64,000 nt of DNA from Williamsia sterculiae (GCF_900156495.1 NZ_FTNT01000009.1:1-64000), one strand, 5' to 3'; shown: positions 1 through 13,275, counted from the stretch's first letter. Translations and numbers: made by a program. The notes: generated by a model from the sequence alone, not told the origin.

Positions 1-2
1 TG

Positions 3-779
3 TCCACGGTGGTGACCGAGTTGGGCAAGGCGTTGAACGGTCAGGGGGAGAATCTTCGGAAGTTGTTGGATTCGTTGAGTGATTTGTCGAAGGCCGGGTT
101 GGACAGTTTGCCGCAGACGGTGTCGTTGATCCAGAACAGTGATGTGGTGTTGGGGACGCAGGCGGATCAGTCCGATGAGATCCTGAGTTGGTCGAAGAAC
201 ATCGACCTGGTGACGGCGCAGTTGCAGAGCAGTGATCCTGATATTCGGCGTTTGTTGACCACGGGGACGATGACGGCGACGCAGTTGTCGGCGTTGTTGC
301 AGCGTTCGGGTGGGGATCTGACCACGGCGATCCGCAACGCGGCCTCCGACGTCCGGGAAATCGCCCCGACGTTCCCGGTCATCTCGCCGGCGCTCGCCAT
401 CCTCTCTGGTATGTCAGCCGGTGGTTACACGGTCGCTCCGGGTGACAGCAACGTCCACTTCGGTCTGGTGTTGGAGACCAACAACCCGCCGTCGTGTACC
501 TACGGTTACGAGAGCACGCAGGCGATCATCGACAACGAGAAGAAGAAGAACCCCAACTTCGACATCAACTACGATGACTTCCCGTTCAACACCAACGCCA
601 ATTGCAACGTGGCGCAGGGCAATCCGACGGATGTCCGCGGCGCGAGTCGTGTGACGCTGTCCGATCCGAACATTCCGCAACCGTGGGACAACACGCCGAA
701 GAAGGATCCGGACAAACTCAACCTGAACCCGATCGCGACCCAGCTCGCAGCACTGCTGGGAGTGCGACCGGTCAAGTGA
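3..779 (+). CDS. Mce-family substrate-binding protein, MceF-like, 3' part
   Basis: This is the C-terminal part of an Mce protein whose 5' end lies outside the window; the reading frame is open from base 3. Mce proteins are exported lipid-binding subunits of actinobacterial Mce importers for sterols and other lipids. The visible part has the helical region of late Mce proteins (LRKLLDSLSDLSKAGLDSLP), followed by a polar C-terminal extension ending in LLGVRPVK. Being last before a terminator fits the sixth gene (MceF) of an mce operon. Codon use changes abruptly near base 320: upstream is rich in TTG, GAT and GGG, downstream is C-ending and genome-typical. The family call is firm; the F position is inferred from order. 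Confidence 0.85.
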   Translation, partial: STVVTELGKALNGQGENLRKLLDSLSDLSKAGLDSLPQTVSLIQNSDVVLGTQADQSDEILSWSKNIDLVTAQLQSSDPDIRRLLTTGTMTATQLSALLQRSGGDLTTAIRNAASDVREIAPTFPVISPALAILSGMSAGGYTVAPGDSNVHFGLVLETNNPPSCTYGYESTQAIIDNEKKKNPNFDINYDDFPFNTNANCNVAQGNPTDVRGASRVTLSDPNIPQPWDNTPKKDPDKLNLNPIATQLAALLGVRPVK

Positions 780-784
780 TCGGT

Positions 785-821
785 CCGCGGACCGGCGGGA
801 TCGAGTCCCGCCGGTCCGCGG
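785..821 (+). terminator. Hairpin terminator of the mce operon
   Basis: A perfect 16-bp inverted repeat (785-800 with 806-821, core CCGCGGACCGGCGGGA) with a 5-nt loop begins 6 bp after the mceF stop codon. Only a short T-containing tail follows, as is usual for actinobacterial terminators. It separates the mce operon from the Mce-associated genes downstream. Confidence 0.8.
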
Positions 822-877
822 TTCTGTCATGTGCCGGGTTCATACCGAACGATGAAGGTTTTCACAGACTTGATGGA

Positions 878-883
878 TACAGT
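878..883 (+). promoter_or_regulatory. -10 element (TACAGT) of the Mce-associated gene pair
   Basis: TACAGT lies 8 nt before the ATG at 892, the spacing expected for a leaderless transcript starting at or next to the start codon. No clear -35 was found. With the terminator just upstream, it suggests that the two Mce-associated genes are transcribed separately from the mce operon. Confidence 0.5.
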
Positions 884-891
884 GGCGCGCG

Positions 892-1842
892 ATGTCTGAT
901 GCGCGCGAAAATGTGACCCCGCCCACGGGTGACCTCGATGAGTTCACCCCGGTCGACCCCGACCACGACCCCACGCCGGGTACCGAGCCGGTCTCCAGCC
1001 CGCCCGCGAACGGTGATGACAGACCCGGGTCGGATGCGGCAGGTTCCTCGACGACGCCCAAGCGCCGCGTTTTTCGCCGCCGCCGTGCTGACGCCACCAG
1101 CGGTGCTGAGGCCACTGCGCCGACGCCGGGTCGCGAGCACTCGTCGGCCAAGGACATACAGCCCCAGGCGGCGAAGCGGGGTCGACGCCCGTCGGCGAAG
1201 GTGGCGGGGATCGTCGCAGCCGTGGCCATGGTGGCCGCGCTGGTCGTGGCGGGGTGGTTCCTGACCACCTACGTGATCGCTCTGATGGACGACCACGACG
1301 ACAACAACACCGCCCAGATCCGCGACGACGCCCTGTCGGGTGCCGATCAGGCGATGCTCAACGTCACCAATGTCGATCCCGCCGACCTCAACGGGTTCAA
1401 GAAGCGCGCCGCGTCGACCTTCTACGGCAACGTGGAGCAGCAGTTGTCCGAGGGCGGTTTCGATGCGCTCGCGAAGGCCGGACCGAATGCGGGCAAGCTC
1501 ACGTCGACGATCGCGCGCTCGTCGCTGGTGGAGTTGAACACGCAGGAGAGCACCGGCAAGGCACTGGTCTACGTCACCGTGACCGCCAAACGGCCGCAGC
1601 AGGCGTCGTCCAGTCAAACCCTCGGATTCCAGGTCGACATCCGCAAGGACGGGGACATCTGGAAAGCGCAGAACATCCAGGCTCTGGACGGCATCCAATC
1701 CGACGACACGGCCGCTGCGGCCACGACGGCTCCGGCCGCGCCCGCAACCACGACTCCGGCCGCTCCGGCGCCCGCCACGCCGGCGCCCGCCGCTCCGGCC
1801 GCGACAGCTCCGGCCGCCGCACCGACGACAGGGGGTAACTGA
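892..1842 (+). CDS. Mce-associated membrane protein
   Basis: A 316-aa protein with a charged, disordered N-terminal cytoplasmic region (about residues 1-102, basic patch KRRVFRRRR), one transmembrane helix (about 103-128), an extracytoplasmic Mce-associated domain (about 130-270) and a low-complexity Ala/Pro/Thr tail (about 275-316). Proteins of this type sit at the ends of mce operons; mycobacterial members are proposed to stabilise the Mce complex. The start is the ATG 8 nt after a TACAGT -10 element. The stop overlaps the next start (TGATG at 1840-1844), so the two genes are probably translationally coupled. The tail may span the cell wall, which is an inference. Confidence 0.82.
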   Translation: MSDARENVTPPTGDLDEFTPVDPDHDPTPGTEPVSSPPANGDDRPGSDAAGSSTTPKRRVFRRRRADATSGAEATAPTPGREHSSAKDIQPQAAKRGRRPSAKVAGIVAAVAMVAALVVAGWFLTTYVIALMDDHDDNNTAQIRDDALSGADQAMLNVTNVDPADLNGFKKRAASTFYGNVEQQLSEGGFDALAKAGPNAGKLTSTIARSSLVELNTQESTGKALVYVTVTAKRPQQASSSQTLGFQVDIRKDGDIWKAQNIQALDGIQSDDTAAAATTAPAAPATTTPAAPAPATPAPAAPAATAPAAAPTTGGN

Positions 1843-2951
1843 TGGCAACGCCGCCGCGTAAACGTCCCGGCCCGCCGACTCGACGCACTCCCAAGGTGGC
1901 TGGGGCGTCGCGGTCGTCTACCGCGCGCGACACCGCCAGTCCCCAAGCCCCGAACCCACAGGCCCCGAACCCCCAGGCCCCGAACCCGAAGACCCGGACC
2001 CCCAGGAGTCAGAGGGCCCCGCAGGAGCCGTCGACCACGAAGGGCCGCGCCACGAGCGCCCCGGTCGATGACGGCACCGCCCGCGAGCAGACCCCGACGA
2101 CGTCGCCGGGCGCTCCTGAGGGCTCGATGGCCACCGATGAGGCGACCCGAGCCGTCCCACCATCGGGGAGCGACGCACCGACCACCTCGGAGACGACGAC
2201 CGATACGACCACCGCCCCCGACGGAGAGCGGACAGACGCGCTGACGCCGGAAGCACGGTCCGCACCGGACCGGGCCACGCAGGACGAGAGCGCAGACGAC
2301 GACACCACCGCCGACTCGTCAGGCCGGTCGGGCGGCAGGCCCGCCGGCAAGCGGCGCCCGCCGGCCGCTCGGGTGTCGACCATCAAACCGGCTCCGCCCA
2401 GCACCACCACGGCGTCGCGACGTCCTGCCCGCACCAGGTCCAGGGCCCCGTTCTGGACCTGGCGCAAGGCAGCCGTCCTGGCACTGCTCGCCGCGGTGTT
2501 CGCGGTGGTCGCCGTGGTGTCGGCGTTCCAACCGGGTACCTCCGCGCCCGCCAACGTCGCTTTCGTCAACCTGCCGCTGACCAGTCAGATCAAGGCGCAG
2601 GCGTCGACGAGGATCTGTCAGGTCTTCAACATCGACTACACCAACCTCGACGGATGGCAGAAGGCGGGCGCCTCGGCGACCACCGGCAAGGCCTCGCAGA
2701 ACTTCCAGAAATACGTCGACGGCGTCAAGCAGGCCCTGCAGCAGTCCAACGTGACCAGCGGCAGCTCCGACTGCAAGGTCGACGTGGTGGGGGTGAAGTC
2801 CGCCGACGACCAGAATGCCGTGTTGCTGACCAACCTCATCTTCAGCGACAACCGTAATGGCGTCATCCAGGGCAGCAACACGGTGCGCTATCAGGTGGAC
2901 ATGCACAACGTGAACGGCAACTGGTTGGTCGCGGATTTCAACGGGTTCTGA
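1842..2951 (+). CDS. Mce-associated membrane protein with long disordered N-terminus
   Basis: A 369-aa protein. The first ~205 residues are disordered and rich in Pro, Ala, Thr and charged residues, including three perfect copies of the pentapeptide QAPNP (residues 35-49). One transmembrane helix follows (about 209-229) and then an extracytoplasmic domain (about 235-369) of the Mce-associated type. It overlaps the preceding paralogue by one base (TGATG). The domain layout supports a partner role in an Mce lipid-import complex; the N-terminal length is unusual for the family and its purpose is unknown. No terminator was found after it. Confidence 0.8.
   Translation: MATPPRKRPGPPTRRTPKVAGASRSSTARDTASPQAPNPQAPNPQAPNPKTRTPRSQRAPQEPSTTKGRATSAPVDDGTAREQTPTTSPGAPEGSMATDEATRAVPPSGSDAPTTSETTTDTTTAPDGERTDALTPEARSAPDRATQDESADDDTTADSSGRSGGRPAGKRRPPAARVSTIKPAPPSTTTASRRPARTRSRAPFWTWRKAAVLALLAAVFAVVAVVSAFQPGTSAPANVAFVNLPLTSQIKAQASTRICQVFNIDYTNLDGWQKAGASATTGKASQNFQKYVDGVKQALQQSNVTSGSSDCKVDVVGVKSADDQNAVLLTNLIFSDNRNGVIQGSNTVRYQVDMHNVNGNWLVADFNGF
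1944..1988 (+). repeat. 15-bp tandem repeat, three copies, coding QAPNP
   Basis: Three head-to-tail 15-bp units encode QAPNP repeats in the disordered N-terminus of the Mce-associated protein. The unit length keeps the frame, so copy-number change would be tolerated. Confidence 0.8.
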
Positions 2952-3375
2952 TGCGGCCGGACTGGACACGACCCGCGTCGATACGACCCCGGTGGGCAAA
3001 ATCTGTCAAAGTCGCGCGTTCCTCTTGACTACCGGGCCCCGCGGTTGCACGCTATTGACCAGCGACGGAACCGCAGGCAGCCACTTGCGCCGATCGTGAG
3101 GGATACCGCGGGTGATGGACGATCGCCCGCCTGACGCCCGGCCCGTCGAGGGTCGGCGGTCCGGGTGTTGTCCACCCCGTCATCTCTGTGCTACTGTAGG
3201 ACGTTGCGCTGGCTGCCTCCTGTCCATTCCACGATCACCCACCTGGCCACGGCTCTGTGTTCTCACAGTTGTGTCCGATGTGTTGATCGCTGAACGATCC
3301 AGGTCGTAAGCAGCGAACCGGCACATCACGCCACACACCGCTAGGTAGACAAAGTTCGTGTTGGAAGGACGTCCC
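2952..3375 (+). other. Intergenic region upstream of rpoB (424 bp)
   Basis: No convincing gene was seen in this gap. It holds the rpoB promoter region and a long untranslated leader. A TTGACT at 3025-3030 looks like a -35, but the best -10-like hexamer (CGCTAT, 3050-3055) is 19 bp away, so a second promoter there is only possible. The last part (3300-3375) is the ribosome-binding region. Confidence 0.55.
3168..3197 (+). promoter_or_regulatory. Probable rpoB-rpoC promoter
   Basis: TTGTCC (3168-3173), an 18-bp spacer and TACTGT (3192-3197) fit a mycobacterial SigA promoter. A start near 3204 would give a leader of about 170 nt before rpoB. Confidence 0.5.
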
Positions 3376-6864
<3,489 letters not shown>

Positions 6865-6943
6865 TGCGGGACGCAAGCGCCCGCAGGGCGAACTGACACA
6901 GACCAGACCCTTTACTGACAATTGAGCTACTGAAAGGCCACTA

Positions 6944-9900
6944 GTGCTCGACGTCAACTTTTTCGATGAACTCAAGATCGGTCTGGCAACAGCCGACGAC
7001 ATTCACAACTGGAGCTTCGGCGAGGTCAAGAAGCCGGAGACCATCAACTACCGCACGCTGAAGCCGGAGAAGGACGGCCTGTTCTGCGAGAAGATCTTCG
7101 GACCGACTCGCGACTGGGAGTGCTACTGCGGCAAGTACAAGCGCGTGCGCTTCAAGGGCATCATCTGCGAGCGGTGCGGCGTCGAGGTGACCCGCGCCAA
7201 GGTGCGTCGTGAGCGGATGGGTCACATCGAGCTGGCCGCACCGGTCACCCACATCTGGTACTTCAAGGGTGTGCCGAGCCGGCTGGGCTACCTGCTCGAC
7301 CTGGCGCCGAAGGATCTCGAGAAGATCATCTACTTCGCCGCGTATGTCATCACCTCGGTGGACGAGGAGCTCCGGCACAACGAGCTCTCGACCCTCGAGG
7401 CCGAGATGGCCGTGGAGAAGAAGGCCGTCGCCGATCAGCGCGACATCGACCTCGCCGAGCGTCAGCAGAAGCTCGAGGAGGACCTCGCGGCCCTGGAGGC
7501 CGAGGGCGCCAAGTCCGACGCCAAGCGCAAGGTCAAGGACGGTGCCGACCGGGAGATGCGTCGCATGCGCGACGCCGCGCAGCGTGAGCTCGACGATCTC
7601 GAGGAGATCTGGGACAAGTTCACCAAGCTGGCTCCCAAGGACATGATCATCGACGAGAAGCTCTACCGGGAGCTGCAGGATCGCTACGGTGAGTACTTCA
7701 CCGGTGCCATGGGTGCCGAGGCGATCAAGAAGCTGCTGGGGACCTTCGACATCGACGCCGAGGCGGAGTCGCTGCGCGACACCATCCGCAACGGCAAGGG
7801 GCAGAAGAAGCTGCGCGCGCTCAAGCGGCTCAAGGTCGTCGCGGCGTTCCAGCAGTCCGGCAACTCGCCGCTGGGCATGATACTCGACGCCGTCCCGGTG
7901 ATCCCGCCGGAGCTGCGTCCGATGGTGCAGCTCGACGGTGGCCGCTTCGCCACCTCGGACCTCAACGACCTGTACCGACGGGTGATCAACCGCAACAACC
8001 GCCTCAAGCGACTGATCGACCTCGGCGCGCCCGAGATCATCGTCAACAACGAGAAGCGGATGCTGCAGGAGTCGGTGGACGCGTTGTTCGACAACGGTCG
8101 TCGTGGTCGCCCGGTCACCGGTCCGGGTAACCGCCCGCTGAAGTCGTTGAGCGATCTGCTCAAGGGCAAGCAGGGTCGTTTCCGTCAGAACCTGCTCGGC
8201 AAGCGCGTCGACTACTCGGGCCGTTCGGTGATCGTGGTCGGCCCGCAGCTCAAACTGCACCAGTGCGGTCTTCCCAAGCTGATGGCGCTGGAGCTGTTCA
8301 AGCCGTTCGTGATGAAGCGACTCGTCGACCTGAACCAGGCGCAGAACATCAAGTCCGCCAAGCGGATGGTCGAGCGTCAGCGCCCGGCCGTGTGGGACGT
8401 CCTCGAAGAGGTCATCGCCGAGCACCCGGTGCTGCTGAACCGTGCTCCGACGCTGCACCGGTTGGGCATCCAGGCCTTCGAGCCGCAGCTGGTGGAGGGT
8501 AAGGCCATCCAGCTGCACCCGTTGGTGTGTGAGGCGTTCAACGCCGACTTCGACGGTGACCAGATGGCCGTGCACCTGCCGCTGAGCGCGGAGGCGCAGG
8601 CCGAGGCGCGCATCCTGATGCTGTCGTCCAACAACATCCTGTCCCCGGCGTCGGGTCGCCCGTTGGCGATGCCGCGTCTGGACATGGTGACCGGTCTGTA
8701 CTTCCTCACCGCGTCGAAGGACGGCGCGTTGGGTTCGTACCAGGCGGCCACCGACGACGACGTGGAGCGCGGTGTCTACTCGACCCCGGCCGAGGCCATC
8801 ATGGCCGTCGACCGCGGGGTCCTGAGTGTGCAGGCGCCGATCAAGGTGCGGCTGACCGATCAGCGTCCGCCCGCCGACATCGAGGCCGAACACTTCCCGG
8901 ACGGGTGGACCTACGGTCAGCCGTGGGACATCCACTCGACCCTGGGTCGCGTGCTGTTCAACGAGCTGCTGCCCGCGGACTACCCGTTCGTCGACGAGCA
9001 GATGCCCAAGAAGCGGCAGGCGGTGATCATCAACGATCTCGCCGAGCGGTACCCGATGATCGTGGTCGCGCAGACCGTGGACAAGCTCAAGGACGCCGGT
9101 TTCCACTGGGCCACCCGCTCGGGTGTCACCGTGGCGATGTCCGACGTGCTGGTCCCGCCGGCCAAGGCGGAGATCCTCGACAAGTACGAGGCTCGCGCCG
9201 ACGGGCTGGAGCGCAAGTTCCAGCGCGGTGCCCTGACCCCGGACGAGCGGCGCGACGCGTTGGTCGAGATCTGGAAGCAGGCCACCGAAGAGGTCGGTAA
9301 GGCCATGGAGGAGTACTACCCCGAGGACAACCCGATCACGATGATCCCGAAGTCGGGTGCGACGGGCAACATGACCCAGGTCCGCAACCTGTCGGGCATG
9401 AAGGGTCTGGTGACCAACCCGAAGGGTGAGTTCATCCCGCGTCCGATCAAGTCCTCGTTCCGCGAGGGCCTGACGGTGGCGGAGTACTTCATCAACACCC
9501 ACGGTGCCCGTAAGGGTCTGGCCGACACCGCGCTGCGCACCGCCGACTCGGGTTACCTGACCCGTCGTCTGGTGGACGTCAGCCAGGACGTCATCGTCCG
9601 GGAGACCGACTGCGGTACCGAACGCGGCATCATCACCACGCTGGCCGAGAAGCTGCCCGACGGCACGCTGATCCGCGACCCGCACGTGGAGACGTCGTCG
9701 TACGCCCGCACGCTGGCCGCCGACGCGGTCGACACCGACGGCAACGTCGTGGTCGAGCGCGGTCACGACCTGGGCGACCCGGCGATCGAGGCCCTGTTGG
9801 CCGCGGGTATCACCGAGGTCAAGGTCCGTTCGGTGCTGACCTGCACCACCGGCACCGGCGTCTGCGCCACCTGCTACGGCCGCTCGATGGCGACCGGGCA

Positions 9901-10900
9901 GCTGGTGGACATCGGCGAGGCCGTCGGCATCATCGCGGCCCAGTCGATCGGTGAGCCCGGCACCCAGCTGACCATGCGTACGTTCCACCAGGGTGGCGTC
10001 GGTGACGACATCACCGGTGGTCTGCCGCGTGTGCAGGAGCTGTTCGAGGCCCGCGTGCCCAAGGGCAAGGCGCCGATCGCCGAGGTGTCCGGACGGATTC
10101 GCCTGGAGGACGACGACCGCTTCTACAAGATCACGATCATCCCCGATGACGGATCCGAAGAGGTGGTCTACGACAAGATCTCCAAGCGTCAGCGTCTGCG
10201 CGTGTTCAAGCACGACGACGGCAGCGAGCGTCTGCTCGCCGACGGCGACCACGTGGAGGTCGGTCAGCAGCTGATGGAAGGTGCTGCCGATCCGCACGAG
10301 GTGCTGCGCGTGATGGGTCCCCGTCAGGTACAGGTGCACCTGGTCAACGAGGTCCAGGAGGTCTACCGCAGCCAGGGTGTGTCGATCCACGACAAGCACA
10401 TCGAGACGATCGTCCGTCAGATGCTGCGTCGGGTGACGATCATCGACTCCGGTGCCACCGAGTTCCTGCCCGGTTCGCTCACCGAGCGTGCCGAGTTCGA
10501 GGCGGCCAACCGTCGGGTCGTGGGCGAGGGCGGCGAACCCGCCGCCGGACGTCCGGTGCTCATGGGTATCACCAAGGCGTCGCTGGCCACCGAGTCGTGG
10601 CTGTCGGCGGCCTCCTTCCAGGAGACCACCCGCGTGCTGACCGATGCGGCCATCAACAGCCGTAGCGACAAGCTGGTGGGCCTGAAGGAGAACGTGATCA
10701 TCGGCAAGTTGATCCCGGCTGGTACCGGCATCAACCGGTACCGCAACATCCAGGTGGAGCCCACCGAGGAGGCGCGCGCCGCCGCCTATGCCATGCCGTC
10801 CTACGACGACACCTACTACACCCCGGACGGCACCTTCGGTGCCCCCGCCGGTGCCGCGGTGCCGCTGGACGACTACGGATTCAGCTCCGACTACCGATAA
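6944..10900 (+). CDS. rpoC: RNA polymerase beta' subunit
   Basis: The beta' subunit, 1318 aa, starting at GTG 6944 ([10 protein letters not shown]) as in mycobacteria, with a purine-rich GAAAGG upstream. Zinc-binding cysteines of the N-terminal zipper are C60, C62, C75 and C78. The active-site magnesium motif NADFDGDQ has its aspartates at residues 535, 537 and 539. The long coiled-coil-like segment near residues 140-220 is the actinobacterial lineage insertion. It is cotranscribed with rpoB and ends in a strong hairpin. The large antisense open frame across it is a codon-bias shadow. Confidence 0.98.
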   Translation: MLDVNFFDELKIGLATADDIHNWSFGEVKKPETINYRTLKPEKDGLFCEKIFGPTRDWECYCGKYKRVRFKGIICERCGVEVTRAKVRRERMGHIELAAPVTHIWYFKGVPSRLGYLLDLAPKDLEKIIYFAAYVITSVDEELRHNELSTLEAEMAVEKKAVADQRDIDLAERQQKLEEDLAALEAEGAKSDAKRKVKDGADREMRRMRDAAQRELDDLEEIWDKFTKLAPKDMIIDEKLYRELQDRYGEYFTGAMGAEAIKKLLGTFDIDAEAESLRDTIRNGKGQKKLRALKRLKVVAAFQQSGNSPLGMILDAVPVIPPELRPMVQLDGGRFATSDLNDLYRRVINRNNRLKRLIDLGAPEIIVNNEKRMLQESVDALFDNGRRGRPVTGPGNRPLKSLSDLLKGKQGRFRQNLLGKRVDYSGRSVIVVGPQLKLHQCGLPKLMALELFKPFVMKRLVDLNQAQNIKSAKRMVERQRPAVWDVLEEVIAEHPVLLNRAPTLHRLGIQAFEPQLVEGKAIQLHPLVCEAFNADFDGDQMAVHLPLSAEAQAEARILMLSSNNILSPASGRPLAMPRLDMVTGLYFLTASKDGALGSYQAATDDDVERGVYSTPAEAIMAVDRGVLSVQAPIKVRLTDQRPPADIEAEHFPDGWTYGQPWDIHSTLGRVLFNELLPADYPFVDEQMPKKRQAVIINDLAERYPMIVVAQTVDKLKDAGFHWATRSGVTVAMSDVLVPPAKAEILDKYEARADGLERKFQRGALTPDERRDALVEIWKQATEEVGKAMEEYYPEDNPITMIPKSGATGNMTQVRNLSGMKGLVTNPKGEFIPRPIKSSFREGLTVAEYFINTHGARKGLADTALRTADSGYLTRRLVDVSQDVIVRETDCGTERGIITTLAEKLPDGTLIRDPHVETSSYARTLAADAVDTDGNVVVERGHDLGDPAIEALLAAGITEVKVRSVLTCTTGTGVCATCYGRSMATGQLVDIGEAVGIIAAQSIGEPGTQLTMRTFHQGGVGDDITGGLPRVQELFEARVPKGKAPIAEVSGRIRLEDDDRFYKITIIPDDGSEEVVYDKISKRQRLRVFKHDDGSERLLADGDHVEVGQQLMEGAADPHEVLRVMGPRQVQVHLVNEVQEVYRSQGVSIHDKHIETIVRQMLRRVTIIDSGATEFLPGSLTERAEFEAANRRVVGEGGEPAAGRPVLMGITKASLATESWLSAASFQETTRVLTDAAINSRSDKLVGLKENVIIGKLIPAGTGINRYRNIQVEPTEEARAAAYAMPSYDDTYYTPDGTFGAPAGAAVPLDDYGFSSDYR

Positions 10901-10913
10901 GCGGTGACGGACC

Positions 10914-10947
10914 GACGAACCCCCGACCGGATGGTCGGGGGTTCGTC
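10914..10947 (+). terminator. rpoBC terminator
   Basis: A perfect 15-bp stem (10914-10928 with 10933-10947, core GACGAACCCCCGACC) with a GGAT loop starts 14 bp after the rpoC stop. Confidence 0.88.
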
Positions 10948-10988
10948 GTCGTTCGGGGGATCCGGATCGCAGGTGACACCGCATTCAC

Positions 10989-11024
10989 CGTGACAACGCG
11001 CGTTGACGTGACAATGAGCATTGA
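10989..11024. promoter_or_regulatory. Tandem operator-like repeats upstream of the diiron oxygenase
   Basis: Two adjacent 18-bp direct repeats (10989-11006 and 11007-11024) share CGTGACAAnGnGCnTTGA. Each has a palindromic core: CAACGCGCGTTG (perfect) and CAATGAGCATTG (imperfect at two central bases). The second overlaps a -35-like TTGACG. Paired dyads nearly two helical turns apart suggest a dimeric repressor; no regulator gene is adjacent. Confidence 0.5.
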
Positions 11025-11050
11025 CGTATCGACTTGGTGTTACGTACGGT
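11021..11050 (+). promoter_or_regulatory. Possible promoter of the diiron oxygenase gene
   Basis: TTGACG (11021-11026), an 18-bp spacer and TACGGT (11045-11050). The neighbourhood also contains a direct repeat of GTTACGT. The predicted leader is about 40 nt, with AAAGGTGG before the ATG. Confidence 0.4.
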
Positions 11051-11096
11051 TACGTGATCTGGCGCACTTTCCCGCGCTGTCGAAAGGTGGTTTGTC

Positions 11097-12095
11097 ATGA
11101 CGAACTCGATCACATACGCACCGGGAGCCGCGGTCACGGAACAGCAGGACTACGGTCGGATCCTCGATGATCTGTCGGCTGCATCCGTGCATCGCAGCTA
11201 CGACCCGTACATCGACATCGCGTGGGACGATCCGCACATGGCCGTCGTCGCCGACGACGACCGTTGGGTGTTGTCGGGGGAGGTCGATCCGATCGGTCGG
11301 CACCCCTGGTACCAGCAGCGGCCACGGCATGAACAGATTCGCATCGGGATGTGGCGTCAGGCCAACATCGCCAAGGTCGGCTTGCAGTTCGAGTCGATCC
11401 TGATCCGCGGATTGATGCAGTACAGCTTCAAGCTCCCCAACGGCGCCAGGGAATTCCGATACGGCACGCACGAGGCGAAAGAGGAGTGCAACCACACCCT
11501 GATGTTCCAGGAGCTGGTCAACCGGATCGGCGTGGACGTACCGGGAGCTCGTCGCTCATTCAAACGGTTGTCGCCCGTGGTGCCGTTGGCATCGACGGTG
11601 TTCCCGATGATCTTCTTCTTCGGAGTGCTGGCCGGTGAGGAACCCATCGACCACCTGCAGAAGGACTTGCTGCGGGACGGGACCACCGCTCATCCGACGA
11701 TGTCGGCGGTGTTCCAGCTCCACGTCGCGGAGGAGGCGCGGCACATCTCGTTCGCGCACACCCTCCTGCGCGAGAAGATCCCGGCGATGGGGCGCCTACA
11801 CCGGTTCCTGCTGTCGCTCATGTTCCCGATCGCGATGCGATGGTTGTGCGGCGTGATCATGGTGCCACCGCGGGAGTTCCGCCGTGAGTTCGATGTGCCA
11901 CGATCGGTGATGCGTGACATGTTCTGGCGGTCCCCGGAGTCGGCCGCCTTCCTGCGTGATGTGTTCGGTGACGTGCGGATGCTCGGGGATCAGTGCGGGT
12001 TGATGAACCCGGTCTCCCGTCGTGTGTGGCGCGTCCTTCGCATCGATGGCCGCTCATCTCGATACCGCAGCGAACCCACGTACTCGGCCGCCTGA
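11097..12095 (+). CDS. AurF-like non-haem diiron oxygenase
   Basis: A 332-aa protein resembling the AurF family (p-aminobenzoate N-oxygenase type), helical-bundle enzymes that use two irons and O2. The ligand pattern is complete: E99, the E130-x-x-H133 pair, E181 or E182, H209 and the E213-x-x-H216 pair. The family oxidises aromatic amines in some pathways, but most actinobacterial members have no known substrate and none is suggested here, since the gene stands alone. The ATG has a good ribosome-binding site (AAAGGTGG). It has its own promoter region with two dyad repeats and ends at a bidirectional terminator. Family call good, reaction unknown. Confidence 0.75.
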   Translation: MTNSITYAPGAAVTEQQDYGRILDDLSAASVHRSYDPYIDIAWDDPHMAVVADDDRWVLSGEVDPIGRHPWYQQRPRHEQIRIGMWRQANIAKVGLQFESILIRGLMQYSFKLPNGAREFRYGTHEAKEECNHTLMFQELVNRIGVDVPGARRSFKRLSPVVPLASTVFPMIFFFGVLAGEEPIDHLQKDLLRDGTTAHPTMSAVFQLHVAEEARHISFAHTLLREKIPAMGRLHRFLLSLMFPIAMRWLCGVIMVPPREFRREFDVPRSVMRDMFWRSPESAAFLRDVFGDVRMLGDQCGLMNPVSRRVWRVLRIDGRSSRYRSEPTYSAA

Positions 12096-12108
12096 ACGGG
12101 GCACGAGC

Positions 12109-12162
12109 CTGAACAACACCGCAGCCGCGACGAAAACCGGTCGCGGCTGCGGTGTTGTTCAG
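12109..12162. terminator. Bidirectional hairpin terminator
   Basis: A perfect 23-bp stem (12109-12131 with 12140-12162) with an 8-nt loop lies between convergent genes. The arms contain AACAACACCGCAGCCGCGAC and its complement. An A/T-containing outer stem can serve both directions. Confidence 0.9.
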
Positions 12163-12172
12163 CTGTGGAGGA

Positions 12173-13162
12173 TCAGCCGTTGAAGAACCAACCGCTGTTG
12201 GAGATGTTCCAGATCTCGTCCTGCCAGTAGCCCCAGGAGTGGATGCCCACCGCGGGGAAGTCGGCGCGGACCTTGGCGCCCGCGATCTGAGCGGCGAGGG
12301 CGAAGGTTCGCGACTGCTCCATCGACAGCACCTCGATCGCCGAGCCGTCGAGGCCGGTGCCGATGTTGTCGACCCAGGTGCGCCCGACCGGGTTGCGACC
12401 ACCCCAGGCGCCGGTACCCGCGTACAGCAGGAAGTGCTTGCCGGCCATCCGCGGCAGATTCAGCGTGGGGTCGCGGGTGAAGGCGCTGATGTTCGGGAAG
12501 ATCCCGTACATGTTGTTCAGGTCGAATCGGCCCGCGTCGAAGGCCGCCGCGCGCAGCATGGTCTGCATACCCGGCGCGGTCAGGTGCATGAAGCCCGACA
12601 TCGACACGGCGCGCTTGTAGAGCTGGGGGTAGTCGGTGGCCATCATGACCGCCGAACTCGCGGCCATCGACAAGCCGACCAGGGTGCGGTTACCGGAGAA
12701 CCCGATCGAGTTCAGGTAGGCGGGGAGGCTCTTGGTGAGCACGCTGCGCCAACGGTACGGAGCCCGCTGACCGGCGGTGGGGCTCGCCGCGTTCCAATCC
12801 TCGTAGAACGACGACTGGCCACCCACCGGCATCACCACGTTGTAACCGTGGCGGCTCAGGTACGCGACGTTGGTCTCCTTCTCCCACCCGTTGACGTCAT
12901 TGGTGGCCCGCAGTCCGTCGAGGAAGATCACGGTCGGAGCGGTCTTGGGGTTGCTGGTCTGCGAGGCCCAGGTGCGAACCCGGGTCTTGACGTCCATCCC
13001 GTAGCCGTTGATGGTCGCGTCCCTGAACCCCTTGGTCCCGGGTGGTCCCCAGGCCGATGCTGTGCCCGCACCGACGGTCAGCAGCGACAAGGAGACGAGC
13101 AGGGCGACGGCGAGGGCCGACAGAGCGGTGACGCTCCGCAGCGAGCGCTGTACCAATGGCAT
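12173..13162 (-). CDS. Secreted mycolyltransferase, antigen 85 family
   Basis: An exported esterase of the antigen 85 type, which transfers mycolic acids to trehalose and arabinogalactan in the outer envelope. From the chosen start (ATG at 13162) it has 329 aa with a signal peptide of about 37 residues ending TASA. Family signatures are FLDGLRATNDVNGW near residue 80, the nucleophile S165 in GLSMAAS, H308 in GIHSWGYWQ and an acidic candidate within residues 277-282. The frame opens earlier at 13234, but those 24 residues do not look like part of a signal peptide. It converges with the diiron oxygenase gene and diverges from the MFS gene. Confidence 0.88.
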   Translation of the reverse strand: MPLVQRSLRSVTALSALAVALLVSLSLLTVGAGTASAWGPPGTKGFRDATINGYGMDVKTRVRTWASQTSNPKTAPTVIFLDGLRATNDVNGWEKETNVAYLSRHGYNVVMPVGGQSSFYEDWNAASPTAGQRAPYRWRSVLTKSLPAYLNSIGFSGNRTLVGLSMAASSAVMMATDYPQLYKRAVSMSGFMHLTAPGMQTMLRAAAFDAGRFDLNNMYGIFPNISAFTRDPTLNLPRMAGKHFLLYAGTGAWGGRNPVGRTWVDNIGTGLDGSAIEVLSMEQSRTFALAAQIAGAKVRADFPAVGIHSWGYWQDEIWNISNSGWFFNG

Positions 13163-13275
13163 GTGTGCACCGGATTCATGTGAAGGATTCGGGGTCGGGA
13201 TGACGATACCCAATTCGTTATCGTTTGGTGACATCAGTGGCGTTACTCATACCGTGGTGCGGCAGAATCCCGGCT

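Noticed and set aside
3025-3055. TTGACT/CGCTAT as a second rpoB promoter
   Set aside because: The 19-bp spacing and weak -10 make it less convincing than TTGTCC/TACTGT at 3168-3197.
3112-3309. A 65-codon frame upstream of rpoB
   Set aside because: No ribosome-binding site or protein-like composition; it lies in the promoter/leader region.
6941-10984. A 1347-codon open frame antisense to rpoC
   Set aside because: High-GC third-position bias keeps such frames open; the translation is low-complexity (His/Arg/Leu-rich) with no motifs, while rpoC on the other strand is certain.
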